A DNA stretch of 64,000 nt from Ailanthus altissimus (lineage: Eukaryota; Streptophyta; Magnoliopsida; Sapindales; Simaroubaceae): contig OX327711.1 in assembly GCA_946807835.1 (NCBI GenBank), positions 19,131,501-19,195,500 on the forward strand, read 5' to 3'. Positions 1 to 12,600 of the stretch are shown piece by piece. The notes beneath the pieces are model-generated. The model made no database searches. It saw only the letters and a program-made list of their open reading frames with translations, and was not told where the DNA came from. Made by a program: the position numbers and the translations under genes. Every line of letters starts with the position of its first letter. Positions within the stretch are counted from its first letter, which is position 1.

Positions 1-45
1 ACAGTCGCCGGTTCGAACCTGGCTGGGGACCTTCACCTTCTTTTT
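1..45 (+). tRNA. Possible 3' end of a tRNA (or tRNA-derived element) cut by the window edge
   Basis: Positions 7-23 fold as a T arm: stem GCCGG (7-11), loop TTCGAAC (12-18), stem CTGGC (19-23) with one G-T pair. The next seven bases (24-30) could be the 3' side of an acceptor stem, and a run of five T at 41-45 would serve as a Pol III stop. The 5' two thirds lie outside the window, so the identity cannot be read, and I do not recognise the acceptor sequence. A SINE head carrying a B box would look the same. Confidence 0.3.
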
Positions 46-1571
46 ATTTTTTTTTTAATTTTTTCATTAACTTTTTTACTCCAGTCTCCAGCTCATTATT
101 TTCCATCTTTTTCAGAGGTCTTAATCAAACAATCCCCAGCTAATCAACGGTCTGTATCAAATCATCTCCCAACTAATCAGCGGCCCACAAAAGATTCATA
201 AAGCCGATCCCAATTAAGAACAGTAGGCCATGATGCACCAAGACATCAACCATCACCATCCAAATCTGAATAATAATCAACATTTCATCTCTTTTTGTTC
301 CATTACACAACCACCATACACAAAACTTTTGTACTAAAATAAAGCACATGAAAAACACTAATTTAAAATTTTCAGATAAGCAACTCATCCATGTCAAAAT
401 TTTGTCAATAATTTGTTCTGCTGTCACAATTTCTCCCTTTGTAGAAAATTTCAAAATAAAAGCAAATCCACACTTATTTAAGTGGTCCAATAATAAAAAA
501 TTTACAATGTATTATTTATTAATTTGAATGAAGAATTCAAATCTTCTTTTTTCTGTAAGGAAGAAGAAAAACAAAAACAAACCCACACTAACAACACACA
601 AAACACAAGCCCCACTTGATTTTTGTGTCCTTGATTGGTGTGAGAAAATCATATTTTGTGTTATTATCTTTTGGGAAAAAATAAAAATATTTTTTTAAAA
701 AAAAAAAACAAAAGAAAAAAGCTGGTAATGGGCCATATAACTGACTTCACCCCATTTCTCAACAACCTATTATTCTTTTTTCTCCCTCTCAAAAAATATT
801 AGAAAAAATAAGGGAAAAAAAAAAGATAGGACTTTTCTTCTTCTTTACTACAACTAGTACAAGCAACATTGTCTTGCCGCTATTCTTGTCCAAAATTTTG
901 ACTACTCATCTTCTGAAAAGAGTCTCTGCTGTGCCTTTGCTGCTTTTCTTTTGGTATGAAACCCTTAACCCAGGTGTTTTGTTACCTGTTTTTGCTTTTT
1001 TGTGTGGTTTGTTTTCGTTTTTGGAATTAAAATGTGATCTTGGAGTGTCCATTTTGCTGATTGAGAGATATGAGTGGGATCTTGATGCTATTAGATATCT
1101 AATAACGTTGACTCGATATGTTCTGTTTGAAACTGCACTGTTGAAATGTTTCATATGTATGGTAGTTATGGGCACACTGAGATTCTGTTTCTTTATAGGA
1201 TGAATAGGCTTAAATGTAACTCATATTGTATATGATGTTTTGAATAAATTTTATTGGGTGTAATATAGTGACGTTAATGTTGCCGATACTACGATGGATT
1301 TTCATCTACATAATTTTTCTTCAATTATTCGGTAGTGGGTTTTTGTTTCTTTGATTTTGTTCTTATGCTTGGTGTCTTGTTCAATTTTTTGATGAACGTC
1401 TATTTGGTTGCTGAGAAAATGGGAGAAAATAGAATCTTGAAATTTGATATGATTGGCTTTTTTACTTCAAAAGCTTAATTTCTCGTGTGCTGGCTCAATG
1501 CTGATTCTGGTTGTTGGACTAAAATTGCTGACAGGGTTATGTTAAATTGAATACAAAGGTTGAACACCGAA
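46..1571 (+). promoter_or_regulatory. Upstream region and probable 5' leader of the IQD gene
   Basis: AT-rich sequence with no convincing ORF. A polypurine/polypyrimidine stretch at 780-845 is typical of plant promoters and leaders. A splice-acceptor-like tract ending in CAG at about 1532-1534 lies just upstream of the ATG at 1572 and suggests a leader intron, as is common in this family. I could not fix the transcription start or the leader donor. A weak 32-bp direct repeat lies at about 124-186. Confidence 0.35.
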
Positions 1572-4500
1572 ATGGGTTCTGGAGATTGGATTAAGACAAT
1601 TATTAGCCCAAAGAAAGTGAAGGATGGCAGTTCAAAACAGGTGAAGGTATGTGACCTTCTGAATGCTTTCACCTTCCATAATAAACCAAGCTATAATTTT
1701 CCTGATTTACTTAATTTTCTTTGAAAAAAAAAAAAAGATGATAAGATTGTCTAAGTTCATTTCTAAGCTAAGTTTTGGAAATTATGATCAGCTCTTTCAA
1801 GATTTTCCTTTTGCAATATTATCACTCATTGAGCACCTACTGATTATTATTTATATGATTTGTGTGAAGGCCCATATCTTGATTTTTTATAGTGATATTG
1901 CTGCTAATTAAGATAAGAAATTATTATTAATTGATGTCTCATTATTAATGTTACTATAATATTTATCTCACATGTTTCCTCATTTTAAGACAGGGATCTT
2001 CAGCTTCTGCAAAATCTAAAGGATTCCCATGGAAGAAACGTTCAGGCAAAGTGTCCCTTAGTTTTGCTAATGGTACTAGAGGTGGAAATCATGGGGCTCT
2101 TGGCATGCCAGTTGAGGATGTAGCTGCAATACGGATTCAAACTGCATTCCGCGCTTACAAGGTATCTTTTGCTGCAAGTTAAACATGCTGATTGAAAGAA
2201 AATTTATACCCAACTGTTGTCATATCATCCTTTATATGTGATTTTTCCTCGCTATCCTATTGTATCCATCCATGTAATTCATTAGTTTTTATTTTACACT
2301 TCAAATTAGAGTTGGTAATATAAATTTACTCATGCACTTGGACATGTGCTTGTTTGCAGAGAGATCTAGATTTGAACTTTATGATGCAAGAACCATATCC
2401 ATCTAATAAATTGTGGCAGACATTTTATAACCTGCAGAGAGATCTAGATTGCAATCAGTGGTGAATATCCATAGGGGTGATCCAAATGGATATAAGTGAT
2501 TCCTATCTTCGGGTGGGTAAGCTTGGATTAAACTAGTAGCCAAGAGTTACATCTTCACTTCCTTTGTCCATCTTCTTTTCCGTGTCGATGTGAAAGAATG
2601 AAATGAGAGTTAAGAGGGGAGAAGAGGGTGAGAAGAAGGCTTATTGATTTTGCTTTTTTAGTCACTTCTCTTGAATTTACATGTTGTCACTGCTGTGGTC
2701 TTAATGCATGTTATGGAGGAGAGACTTCAGATTTTAGAGGTTTCAAGGACTGGGTGTAATGAAATTCGATCAAAAAGCAATTTGAGCTGGATTATCAGTT
2801 GTTTGGACAATCAATTGAAAGTTTTGCAACATTTCATTGTTAGTTATCATGACATTATAAGCAGCCAGTGATTCCTTGAAAATTTAAAGATGACTACCCT
2901 TTTACTGTTAACTGGATTTTTAAAGAAAGGATTTGCATTACAGAAGGAATTCCATTACCAGGAAAAGTTCATGAACTTCATTAGGAAGCAATTCTTTAGT
3001 CTGAATTTTTGTCTAGAGTGTGAGGAATTTGCATCTTTACAGTGGATATAGTATGAACATGAACATTTTTCATTGTTTCTGGACTTTCTGAACTTCATAA
3101 ACTTAAGATACTCATCTGAACAAAAAGATAGACTGTGCTGTTATGTGAAGCTGTTTCACTGCACAGGACTTCTTGGACATATCCTTGTTATGTAAGGGCA
3201 GAAAGATATTTTGGCTTCTTTTCCCGGCCAGCTGTAGTTATTAGTTGCATTTGGAGAGATGAAGAATTTACTTGTTTATCTTTTCGTGATTGAATCTTTA
3301 ATGATCTCAACTTACAATTGCTTAAAAAAGCTTCACTCTGCTCAACAAAGCCTTAATCCCAACTAGTTGGGGTCAGTGGTTAGACATTATGCAGTAAGTG
3401 GGGAAGTAAGCCTTATAACCCTTTTCAAAGCACAAGCTAGTGGTTTTCCTTGTATACTTCTTAAAATTTATGATTAGTATTTTTTCGGTGAAAGGAGCAA
3501 TGCCTGCAGGTATTGGTAATCTACTGATGTCATGATGTAGCGTTGCTGCTGCTTCCTGATTCTGTGATGCATTTAAGACATACTTGATCCTTTATATCTC
3601 TTAACTGTTTTTTCATGTCTCTTACTGTTGTAAATCATATGCTTTTCACAATCTTATTGATAGACATTAAGTGCAATTCACTGGTTTCTTTACTCTTCTT
3701 ACAGGCTAGAAAAACTTTACGTCAACTGAGAGGGACGGTAAGACTACAGGCAGTTACCCAACGTAATTCCGTTCAAAAGCAAGCTACAACCGCATTGAGC
3801 TATCTTCATACTTGGAGCAAACTACATGCCGAGATTAGAGTTCGCAGACAGCATATGGTAACAGAAGGCCGTCTTAGACAGAAGAAATTAGAGAATCAAC
3901 TAAAACTTGAGGCAAAGTTTCATGATCTGGAGGTTAGAACCTATACTTAATATTAGTGGGAATTGGCAGGGTTAGTCTGTACCAGCATGATGAGACTTTC
4001 TTTGGTAATTTTTAAAATCATCCAAGTTAAGGTTAAAAAAAGCATGTTCTCCATTATATTTTGAAAGCCTACAAAAGATCCCTGAAGGTAGTTAAAAATT
4101 GCTGATATAAACAGAATATTTTGTGTTGAACATATTTTTCTCACATGTGGAATTTCACTTTCATCAGACGCCTAGGACCACCACAAAGTCCCAACTCCTC
4201 TATCCTGCTAGAACACCATCACAAACTCACCATTCTCAATTAATTTATCCATTGAATGTCCACATCCTTAGAAATCAACCCAAATGAGAACTAAACACAA
4301 TTAGAAAAAGAATATTTAGAAATTGAAAATTTTTCTTGAACCTGTTGATGCATCGCTTTGCTTGTTAATGACTTCTTCTGCATAGTACTTTCCTAACTTC
4401 TACTATTTCTGCAAAAAGATGATGACTAGTACTATTAGTTTATCTATTACATTATCTCCGAAGACCTTATGTTGTTACAGTTCATTTAAAATTATAACAT

Positions 4501-5490
4501 GGCACAGTGCAGTTTTAAAATTATAATATGGCACTGTCAATTTTGGGACATTTCTAGTCTTTTCTTCTCAATTCAAGTCACAAGCAAAATTCCTGAGTCA
4601 TACTAATGACTTACATCACATATTTACATGTGTGCTGGAGGCTTTCCTGCTCCAGGAATTGGCTTTGATGTTGTCATGCTTTTACTCCCCTTCCTCGTAT
4701 AACTCCTTCCATTCTTGACATAGGTATAAAGTGCTATACTGGTCTTTGTTCCTGATTTTACAGTATAAAATTATGAATGTTCACTTTCTTTGTAATTACC
4801 TGAAACCATAAGATTGAAAACATCCTTTATGCTGTCTGTCTGTTGGTTGTCCTTCGATGTCCATCATTATTTTCTCTTAGATAAAGGGTCTTTATGAAAC
4901 ATGTCAACTTTGGCATTCTCTCTGTCTCTGAGTAACAGTTGAAAGCATGGCAGGTTGAGTGGAATGGTGGCCCCGAAAAATGGGAGGAAATTCTCTCAAG
5001 GATACATCTGAGAGAAGAAGCTGCAGTCAGGCGAGAGCGAGCTATGGCTTATGCCTTTTCTCATCAGGTATGTCAACCTCTGAAGTAGTCCTCTAATTGC
5101 ATCAAATTGACAATGACCAAACCTGATTTGCAGTGGAGGGCGAACTCGAATCCCCTCGGTAAATATGAACTTGGCAAAGCTGATTGGGGTTGGAGTTGGA
5201 AGGAACGCTGGATTGCAGCTCGCCCATGGGAAAGCCGTGTTCCTTCTCCATCCATTAGCCCAAAGAAGGTGCAGCGCAGGCAAGCAAGCAAGGTTGGTAA
5301 AAGCACAAACTCACCGACACCAAGATCGTCAGTTTCAGTTAAACCCTCTATATCTAATGGGAAGGTAACTACAAAGCCTCGAAGGTTGTCTTTCCCAGCT
5401 GCTGATAAACAATCTTCTAGTGAAGAAAAACCATCTTCAAGTGATAAAGCTGAAGGAGACAGCACTAAGAAAGAACAATCTCCTTCTTAG
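1572..5490 (+). CDS. IQ67-domain (IQD) calmodulin-binding protein, 313 aa, five exons
   Basis: Exons: 1572-1646, 1994-2161, 3705-3932, 4954-5067 and 5134-5490, all joined in phase 0 with GT-AG borders. The N terminus MGSGDWIKTIISPKK is typical of IQD proteins. The IQ67 region starts at about residue 69; the first IQ motif has I73-Q74 and reads on through RAYKARKTLR. It is interrupted by a phase-0 intron between residues 81 and 82, the position conserved in IQD genes. A basic helix follows (about 137-157), then REEAAVRRERAMAYAFSHQ-like sequence (exon 4) and the WRANS...WGWSWKERWIAARPWESR block that marks the family. The C-terminal ~100 residues are Ser/Lys-rich and probably disordered. IQD proteins bind calmodulin and act as scaffolds at microtubules, plasma membrane or nucleus; which applies here cannot be read from sequence. 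An alternative exon-4 acceptor at 4938 would add five residues, but the family sequence reads LE-VEW and favours 4954. The gene looks intact. Confidence 0.93.
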
Positions 5491-6544
5491 TACCTGGCCC
5501 ATTTTATAAACTGAATATCATATAGTTGGCTTTCAATCAATTGTTCTGCAGACGAGGGAAAGTCTGTTTCCCCTCTTTTATTTTTTTGATTATTTGATCT
5601 TTTCTTGATTTTGTATATGAAGTGATGAGGAAATTCATTTGATTTTGGCTTGCGGTTCAAAGGACTAGAACAGATCAGGTTCTGGGATAGACCTATACAA
5701 TTTTCTTTCATTTCTGTATATTTCGCAAAAGCTAAACTGTTTATTATATAATGTGAAGATAGAGTTCTTTCTTTGTTGGGATGAACGGGATGACTTTGTT
5801 GAATGTTTTATTACAAGAATACAGTTCCTGCAATTTCTTGCTTCCGGATTTCTTACCACAGCCAGAGTGGTTTAAATAGCACAAAATACTTCCTACTTTT
5901 TTTCCTGAAATTGATTGTTGTGGTTACTAGCTCAACTTACTAATTAATCGAGTACTTTTTTTTGTTGTAAATATCTGTTAAATCTTTTTCTAATAATTGT
6001 AAATAAAAAAAAAATAGAGAAACTTTGACATTATGATCTTGTTATATTCTAAGCAATTAAATCACTTGAATTATTATTTATATTGAAATGAACTAAAGTT
6101 GGTATAGAGTTTGGTCAATGACATTGGAGCATGTACTTATTTTCAGTACCTATTTAATTTTTTTTTATATCCATGAATTAATTACTTTCTTTGCATTTAT
6201 TTTTCTCATGCAATTCGGTGAAATATTCAAACGGTTTGTTTAAAAATTAAATGAGTCCTACGAGGTGAAACTCCCGTGTATATGATTCTGTAAATTGGCA
6301 ATAAAGGTGACTTTCTATGTTGGAATTCCAAGTTCCTTAGCAGAATATTTGTTGCTGCTAGCATTTTCTTAAGAAGGAAATAGTTTACTAGCTAGGTTTA
6401 AGTTCTGTCGATGTATAAAATAAGAATATAATTGTATATACATTAAATATTAATATTACATATTTTAAGTTGGATTTTAAATTATAACTTAAATAACATG
6501 ATTAAATAATTATTAAATAATAAAATTATATAAATTTTTGTGAG
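5491..6544. other. IQD 3' UTR and AT-rich intergenic DNA
   Basis: The first 250-400 bases are probably the 3' UTR and poly(A) region of the IQD gene. The rest is AT-rich with no ORF, RNA gene or repeat that I can support. Confidence 0.5.
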
Positions 6545-7200
6545 AATATTAATTAAAAATTATTAAGATATAATTTAGATATCAAATTAAGCGTGTAAAG
6601 TGTGCAAGGATCAAAGACGGACGCGAAAAAAAGCGAATGACGAAAAGAGCATTGCTTAGGCACAACATGAGAGCCGCGGCGCTCAAACGAAAGCACCAGC
6701 GCTGCGGTGCTGGTCGCAAAAATTTGTTTTTCGTTTTAAGTTTTTCTTATTTCGTCACTCACTTACTTTAGAATTTTTTAATACGACTCTTACACATTTA
6801 GGGTAAACCTAAAACGTCTCAAAGCTTATATAAAAATTATCAATTAGCTTGTAAACTTATTTTAGTAATCATCAACAATATTTGTGATAGGTTGATAAAT
6901 TTTTGTGAGAGAAAATTCATAGAATGTAAGAAAGAGTTTTGTTTGTGATTTTTCTTGTAAGAGGCATACTTTGTGAGTGTTTTGTGATTTATAATAAGAA
7001 AAGAGTGTGATCTTGATCCGCCGTGAACATAAACAAATTATCGAATCAAGTAATTTTTTATATGTTTTTCTTCTATCATTTTTCTCTTTATTCTTTAATT
7101 ACTTGTTTTACATATATTATTTAAATAATCTTATTTATTTGTGCGTTTTTATTTCAATAATTTTAAATTTATTTATTATATTATTTTTAATTACTTAATA
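6545..7200 (+). repeat. LTR-like dispersed repeat, copy 1
   Basis: About 650 bp aligns over its whole length with 16015-16770. Both copies share, in order: an AT-rich left part, a GC-rich block of GCGCTGCGG-type motifs (6670-6715 here), a TATATAAA box (6826-6833), a stretch rich in GTGAT/GTGAG, the tail GATCTTGATCCGCCGTG (about 7010-7026) followed by an ATCGAATCA-type segment, and a T-rich end. This order (U3, TATA, R, conserved tail) is what I expect of a Ty1/copia LTR. No gag-pol lies beside it, so a solo LTR is most likely. The exact TG/CA ends were not found. Confidence 0.6.
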
Positions 7201-8761
7201 TATTAATATTTAAAATATATAACATCGTAACAAGTAACAGTTATATGATGTGTCCTTGCTACATTGCGATCATTCCGACCAAATTAGAGGAATCCGAAGA
7301 AATAAACAAATAATGCGGAGACAAATGATATCCACTATTTTGCAATAATTGTCTCTACGGAGCCTTAGCCACCTATGGAAGAAAACAATCCCAGTCGGAC
7401 AAATGACAGGTGTATTAATACTGTTACCCCTAAGTTTTGACAAAATTGTCTTGTCAGAGTTTGGTCTGAAATTGTACAACCACCGCCCCCAACCACCAAA
7501 CGTTTGACTTTTTCTCTCTTAACTTTTGACCATTTAAATTTTCTTTGACTAAACTTAATTTTGCTTTTTATTTTTAAAATTTAATTGTGATTTGAGGATA
7601 TACTATTAACTGTCAACTAACGGTCAAGTGTAAGTAATTGGAGGAGTGATTATTATTGCCACAAAAAAAAACAAAAACAAAAACAAAAAAGAAAAAGAAA
7701 CAAACAAAAGCCTGAGCCAGGTAGTGCGATCTTACCAAACCATTGTGGGGACAGGGGTTGTTTGTTCAAATTTGCCTCAAGAACCCCTTAATTGCAACAA
7801 TATGTTCTCACAACTCAAAAATTGCACGACTTTGCATCTAAGAACACGTAAATTAAAAAATAACATCCTAAAGTTCTCTACCCCAAGCAAATTTAAATTT
7901 ATGGCGCATCTGGTTTTGCCTGCAAATGGTGTTTTAAACTTGTTTTATGAAAGAATTATTAGTGTTTTTTTTTATTTGATATTTTTATATATAAAATTTG
8001 TCTAATAATAACTAACATGTTTTAAATTTGCAATATAAAATTAAAAATAATGAAAATGTTTTTGATAATTTATTTTAAAAATAATATTAATTTACTAATA
8101 AAGTGATAAAGTGTAGTATTATTCACAAAAAAAAAAAATAGTACACGTGGCCCTTTTAAATGGTGCAATTAATATTTATAATGTTGAAAATGTAAATAAA
8201 ATAAAAAGTGATATAAAATCCACAAAAAAAAAGAGAGTAAATCTTGAGTCTGAATAAATGTTGTAAAATTTTATTTTTTTTCGTTGCAAAAAGAGCAAAA
8301 CTAGTAAAAGTTTGTTTTCCAAATATTTGTTACTTTTATTTTCTTTTCTGAAAGCTGAAATATTTGTTATTAAACAATTTCTTAGAGCTTTCACTTTAGT
8401 AAAATAAAAACACACTATTACAAAGGTCACAACCACACCCTTAAAACCTCGCATAGTTGATTTAACTACATTTGAGACGATATAAAAACTGCAGTGGAGA
8501 AAAAAGATGACATATTTTACTTTCCAACTGAAGTTGTGAAGATAGTTAAGGTGCTGATTTCATTTTTTTCATTTTTTTTCACATTCTGAAAAGTTTATTG
8601 GACCATTGTTGCAATTTTCAGTAACAAGAAGTGCATATTGTTGCAATAATCAAGGTTATGGGGGCATTTCCACTACAATTCCCTCCTATTTAAGTTGGTA
8701 GGCGGGTAACGATCTCAGTTCTTAGGGAACTCCAATAACACCATCAACATTAAACAAAATC
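7201..8761. other. Intergenic DNA upstream of Nudix copy A
   Basis: AT-rich sequence with an A-rich low-complexity tract at 7660-7705 and no supportable gene. The last 80 bases hold the probable Nudix A promoter: a TATTTAA box at 8687-8693, about 70 bp before the ATG. The 60 bp just before the ATG (including ATTAAACAAAATC) is shared with copy B, so the duplicated unit includes the proximal promoter. Confidence 0.45.
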
Positions 8762-10381
8762 ATGGACTCATCGTCATCAAAAACAGCCTGCGCCAAGACA
8801 CGGAGACTCCTTGTCTTAGCCCAACAGTTACGTAAATACAAACCACCACCTTCTTCTTTGGACGATGATGTACGGAAGCAGCAAGTCGAAGAAACTGCAG
8901 GCAAGGTGGTTTCTCAAGTGGGGTTTCAAGAATCTATTACTCCAAGTAAGGACCCCGAAAGGTTTAGACCCAAGAGAGCTGCTGTTTTGGTTTGTCTCTT
9001 TGAAGGAGATGCTGGTGATTTCAGGGTCATACTCACGAAGAGGGCTTCTAGATTGTCTACTCACCCGGGTAACTGTAGTCTTGGACACCCTTTTAATTTG
9101 TTTTTTTTATAGAAAGTGTCGTTAATATTAAAGCAAAAGAAAATGCTTTGGTCGTTGGACTTAATGGATGTGCTAGGTTGCAGGAGAAGTTTCATTGCCT
9201 GGCGGGAAGGCAGAGGAGGGTGATGAAAATGATTGGGAGACCGCGACGAGGGAGGCTAAGGAGGAGATTGGGCTGGATCCTTCGCGTGTAGAAATTGTTA
9301 CTGTTCTTGAACCATTCTTGTCTAAGGTGTGGAAGGATGTTTCTTCTCTTCTGTGCTCTTCCTATTCTGTTTTCATAGTTTTTCGTGGGATGGGTTACTG
9401 TATTGGTTTTCAATAAAGTAGGTTATGGAAGAAACACATTTAGGGCTTGTAGTGCTGCTGTGGGTTTTGGCTTTGGCGACTTAATTACAAGGGTGAAAAT
9501 AAAAGATGGGATTTTGGAAAGCTAGGGCACTAAATTGTATACTTCAGTTGTCTCTAGATAATAATGACCGGCATGCACACCTTATCTGCTGGATTATTTA
9601 TTGCCTGACTCGTTTTCTTTTATACCGGAAGTATTAGGTCTTTCATATACACAAACTTCTTAAATTAATAACTCGTCCGTTTTTAATGTTAATATACACA
9701 TTTAACATTTTTAACCATCTGCTTGGTTCGGTTTAGCTAATATCAATTCTAATGTGCTTCTAATTTGTAGTTTGACAGGACATATACCCTTATTCGCGTC
9801 GCAATTTCTGGTTTTTGATTGCATGACAAATCCATGTTCAGTTTGGTGTCTAGATTTCATCATCAGAGGATATAAACTAAAGTTACAATGCGATACGTTT
9901 ACTTTTTAACCATTACTATCTGGGTTCAGCAATCATTACTTTTCTCTGTTTCTGTGCAGCACCGAATGAGAGTAGTACCTGTTATTGGTGTACTTAGCAA
10001 TAAAAAAGCATTCATGCCTACTCTAAATCGTTCTGAAGTGGAAGAAGTATTTGATGCTCCCTTGGAAATGTTTATTAAGGTCTATCTTTCCAGCAATTTG
10101 AATTTAATTATTATGATGAACTACCAATACTGTTATACAACTGTTTATTATCTATATTTCAAGAAATATAATTGGAACTTTTTGTTCAGGATGAAAACCG
10201 AAGGGTGGAGGAAAGAGAATGGAGGGGAGTGAAGTATCTGCATCACTTCTTTGACTATGAATTTCATCAGAAGAAGTATTTGATATGGGGTTTTACTGCT
10301 CGGATTCTGATTAGAGCTGCCTCGGTTGTGTACCAGAAGCCACCTGCTTTTCAAGAGCACCTTAAGTTTCCTAGATTGTAA
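8762..10381 (+). CDS. Nudix hydrolase copy A, CoA-diphosphatase type (NUDX11/15/22-like), 253 aa, four exons
   Basis: Exons: 8762-9068, 9184-9326, 9960-10079, 10190-10381. The first junction is phase 1 (splitting a Gly codon) and the others phase 0. After a ~45-residue N-terminal tail the Nudix domain begins at about residue 70 with KRAAVLVCLFEG. It contains the CoA-Nudix signature ILTKRASRLSTHPGE followed by LPGG (107-110) and the Nudix box ending in R125-E126-A-K-E129-E130-I-G, which supplies the Mg-binding glutamates. The C-terminal part (VFDAPLEMF, EEREWRG, WGFTARILIRAASVVYQKPP) is typical of plant NUDX11/15/22. These enzymes split CoA and its thioesters into 4'-phosphopantetheine derivatives and 3',5'-ADP, in cytosol or mitochondria. 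The short N terminus does not settle the compartment. No lesion seen; W120 in the box loop and R295-like changes near the C terminus are differences from copy B. First member of a four-copy array. Confidence 0.9.
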
Positions 10382-10848
10382 ACATAGATACTGCAGTTCA
10401 TCGAGAACATTCTATGAAAACAATGTTGGTTTGTCCTCCAAATATATTTCTGCAATAAATCCACGACCCGCCTTGTTGAACAAGTGAAATGTGTATTTGA
10501 TCGTATGTTAGAAAGTAGTGATAACTCTATGCATATGCCGTGCGTAGATGTCCCTAAATTGAGGCGGCCACATGTAATAAGGAGCTGTTTAGAGGAATCC
10601 GAACCCACCAACGAAGAAAACAATTCCTCGCAGACAAATACAAATGATACTTCACTCCCCTCGAACGCAGCATTATTAGGCCTCCACCGACAAATTTAAC
10701 TCCTTACCTCAATGTTTTAAAGAAATAATAATTAGACTGAATAATCTCATTAACAAGAAATTCAACGCGTGATTGAATATGAAATAAAAGGATATATTAA
10801 ATTTATCAACCCTCAAAAATATGCCGATTTTTCACTCGTAAGAAAACG
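10382..10848. other. 3' flank of Nudix A, shared with other copies
   Basis: The ~320 bp after the stop resembles the 3' flank of copy B (26795-27200): a TCTGC(A/T)ATAAATCCA segment and a TATGCATATG segment occur in both, in the same order. The TCTGCAATAA part recurs after copy C (about 32740). The duplication therefore extended past the gene. No gene of its own is seen here. Confidence 0.5.
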
Positions 10849-10930
10849 CTTTCAACTCTCTCTTCAGAAACCTTAAATGCCACCTCCAACTTTCAACTCT
10901 CTCTTCAGAAACCTTAAATGCCACCTCCAA
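10849..10930 (+). repeat. Perfect two-copy tandem repeat, 41-bp unit
   Basis: Positions 10849-10889 are repeated exactly at 10890-10930 (unit begins CTTTCAACTCTCTCTTCAG). The lack of any mismatch indicates a recent local duplication. Confidence 0.9.
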
Positions 10931-11039
10931 ATCTCATCTGTCTCTGTTGTTGCATATATCAAGTCATGCTCTTTAGTTTAACACTTTTATGACATCAATT
11001 AAGTCATAACCTTAATACCTTTTTTACTCTATACACAGC

Positions 11040-11900
11040 AAAAAATTATAACTTGATATCATAAGAAAAAACACATAAGATTAACACACCAATAAAGATA
11101 AAGAAAACAAATCAATCGACAAGACACAAGATATATGTGGTTCGGTCTAAAATTGCCTATGTCCATGGAGGATCCATGATCCAGCTTCTTATTATTGAAA
11201 TAGATCACTAAGTATCTTCTTACATCATCAATGATCCCACAAGACCCCTTAGTATCTCCCATAGAGACCTCTAAGTATCTACCCTTATTCACCATGACTC
11301 TCTAAGATCTCTTAGTATCTCCTCATAAGAGATTTTTACAAGAAACACAAGAATAGTCTGAGCATCTAAGCCAAAAGGATATATGGTGTTTCTCTTTTAT
11401 TCACTTAAAGAACCTAAAGAAAAAACACTCCTCAAAAGTTACACCCTAATGCACCACGCACTTAGTGCCTACTTAGCTCCTCTATTCTCTCTTATGGTTA
11501 CATCTTGAAACCTTAGATGCTTAATCTTTCTCTTGTGTTTAGAAGGGTTTATATAGTGAATAAAATACCTTTAGAAACCCTAAACTTAGTTGGAATAAGA
11601 GTCATTACTTGTAGAAGTCCTAATCCCACCTAAAGAAGTTAATTGAGCCAAAACAGGAAATATCCTAAAGTTGCCGCGTAAATAGTAATCGCGTGAACAG
11701 TAATCGGTAAATAGTACCACCATGAACAGTAATACCGTAAACAGTACCCCAGGCGCGCGCAACAGTACTTGCCGTGAACAGTGTGCCGCATAAAACAGTA
11801 CTCATTCTTTTTTTTTCCGTTTTGCTCATCTCTTATACACCCAATACGTACTTGACTTCGTAATGACTCTCTTCTTGGTATTCATCTCAATTTTTGCCAA
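11040..11900 (-). repeat. LTR-like sequence of a copia-type element, minus strand
   Basis: Read on the minus strand there is a U3-like part with repeated AACAGTA-type motifs (11660-11800), a TATATAAACCC box (about 11543-11553), a long R region with repeated GATACTTAG/GATACTAAG, and the conserved tail GACATAGGCAATTTTAGACC followed by GAACCACATATATCTTGTG. That tail closely parallels the 3' tail of the repeats at 6545 and 16015. No internal coding region is attached, so this is a solo or truncated LTR. Ends are approximate. Confidence 0.5.
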
Positions 11901-12149
11901 TACAAGATTGTTGAATTACTAACTTCTGACAGTCTCCACCGATGAAAGGGTTTTAGCCCCCTCTCCGACAGAGATATTTTATTTTTCTTATTTCTCCTCG
12001 ATCGTCCCTCCCTTTTTATACGTTTTTTTTTCTCTTCTCTTTGTTTCTTCCTTTTGCTTTCTTTTCTATTTTTATGTTTTCTAGTGTCGTAACCGAGCAA
12101 ATAGACTATTGTGTCCACTGAGCCTTCACCGGCCTCAGTTGAGCCTCTA

Positions 12150-12600
12150 CTAGTTTTCCTTGGGCGATGCCAGTTGAAAAATGAGAGAAACTTCTCTATT
12201 TGTATTGATTCAATGAAACAGTGTATTTTTTCAGCTTGTGTACATTATGAACTATCGAGATTATATACAAAAACTCAACAATTATAACTGTACAAATGAG
12301 TAGCTGGTGTGGTTCTTGGTTGGTGACTCAGCCTGTTCTGCTACCATTATCATCCATTTGATCATCTTGAGTTATACCTGCATTGTTCTGATTTAGCCAC
12401 CTCAATTGTGTCATTATCAGTTTGTGCATTGCTGGTATAGCTTCTTTTGCTGTCATTTTCTGCAATGCATTTTGGTTCTTTACTCTGCAGTCTACAGAGC
12501 CACCTTCTGCTGCCCTGCAACTTGGTGCTACTTATGCCTTGCTTTGCAATGTCCTTCTGTTGGTACATAACGGCTGCTGCAGGGGTTAAGGCTTGAGTCT
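12150..12600 (-). repeat. Possible LTR 3' part with primer-binding-like site, minus strand
   Basis: On the minus strand the segment ends in ...CTCTCATTTTTCA, followed two bases later by TGGCATC, which resembles the TGGTATC core of the initiator-Met-tRNA primer site used by copia elements. The stretch before it has no intact ORF and could be an LTR. I did not find a second copy in the window, so this rests on one weak motif. Confidence 0.25.

Noticed and set aside
874..1203. A 109-codon hydrophobic plus-strand ORF upstream of the IQD gene
   Set aside because: It opens at a non-ATG codon, is low in complexity, and lies in the probable leader or leader intron; nothing in it matches a family.
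5073..5465. Minus-strand ORFs of 95 and 130 codons and a second plus-strand frame
   Set aside because: They are shadows of IQD exons 4 and 5, whose own frame carries the family sequence.
7007..7198. A 63-codon ORF that is similar to one at 16576-16761
   Set aside because: The similarity looked like a conserved small protein, but the alignment extends over the whole LTR-like repeat, so both ORFs are chance frames in repeat DNA.
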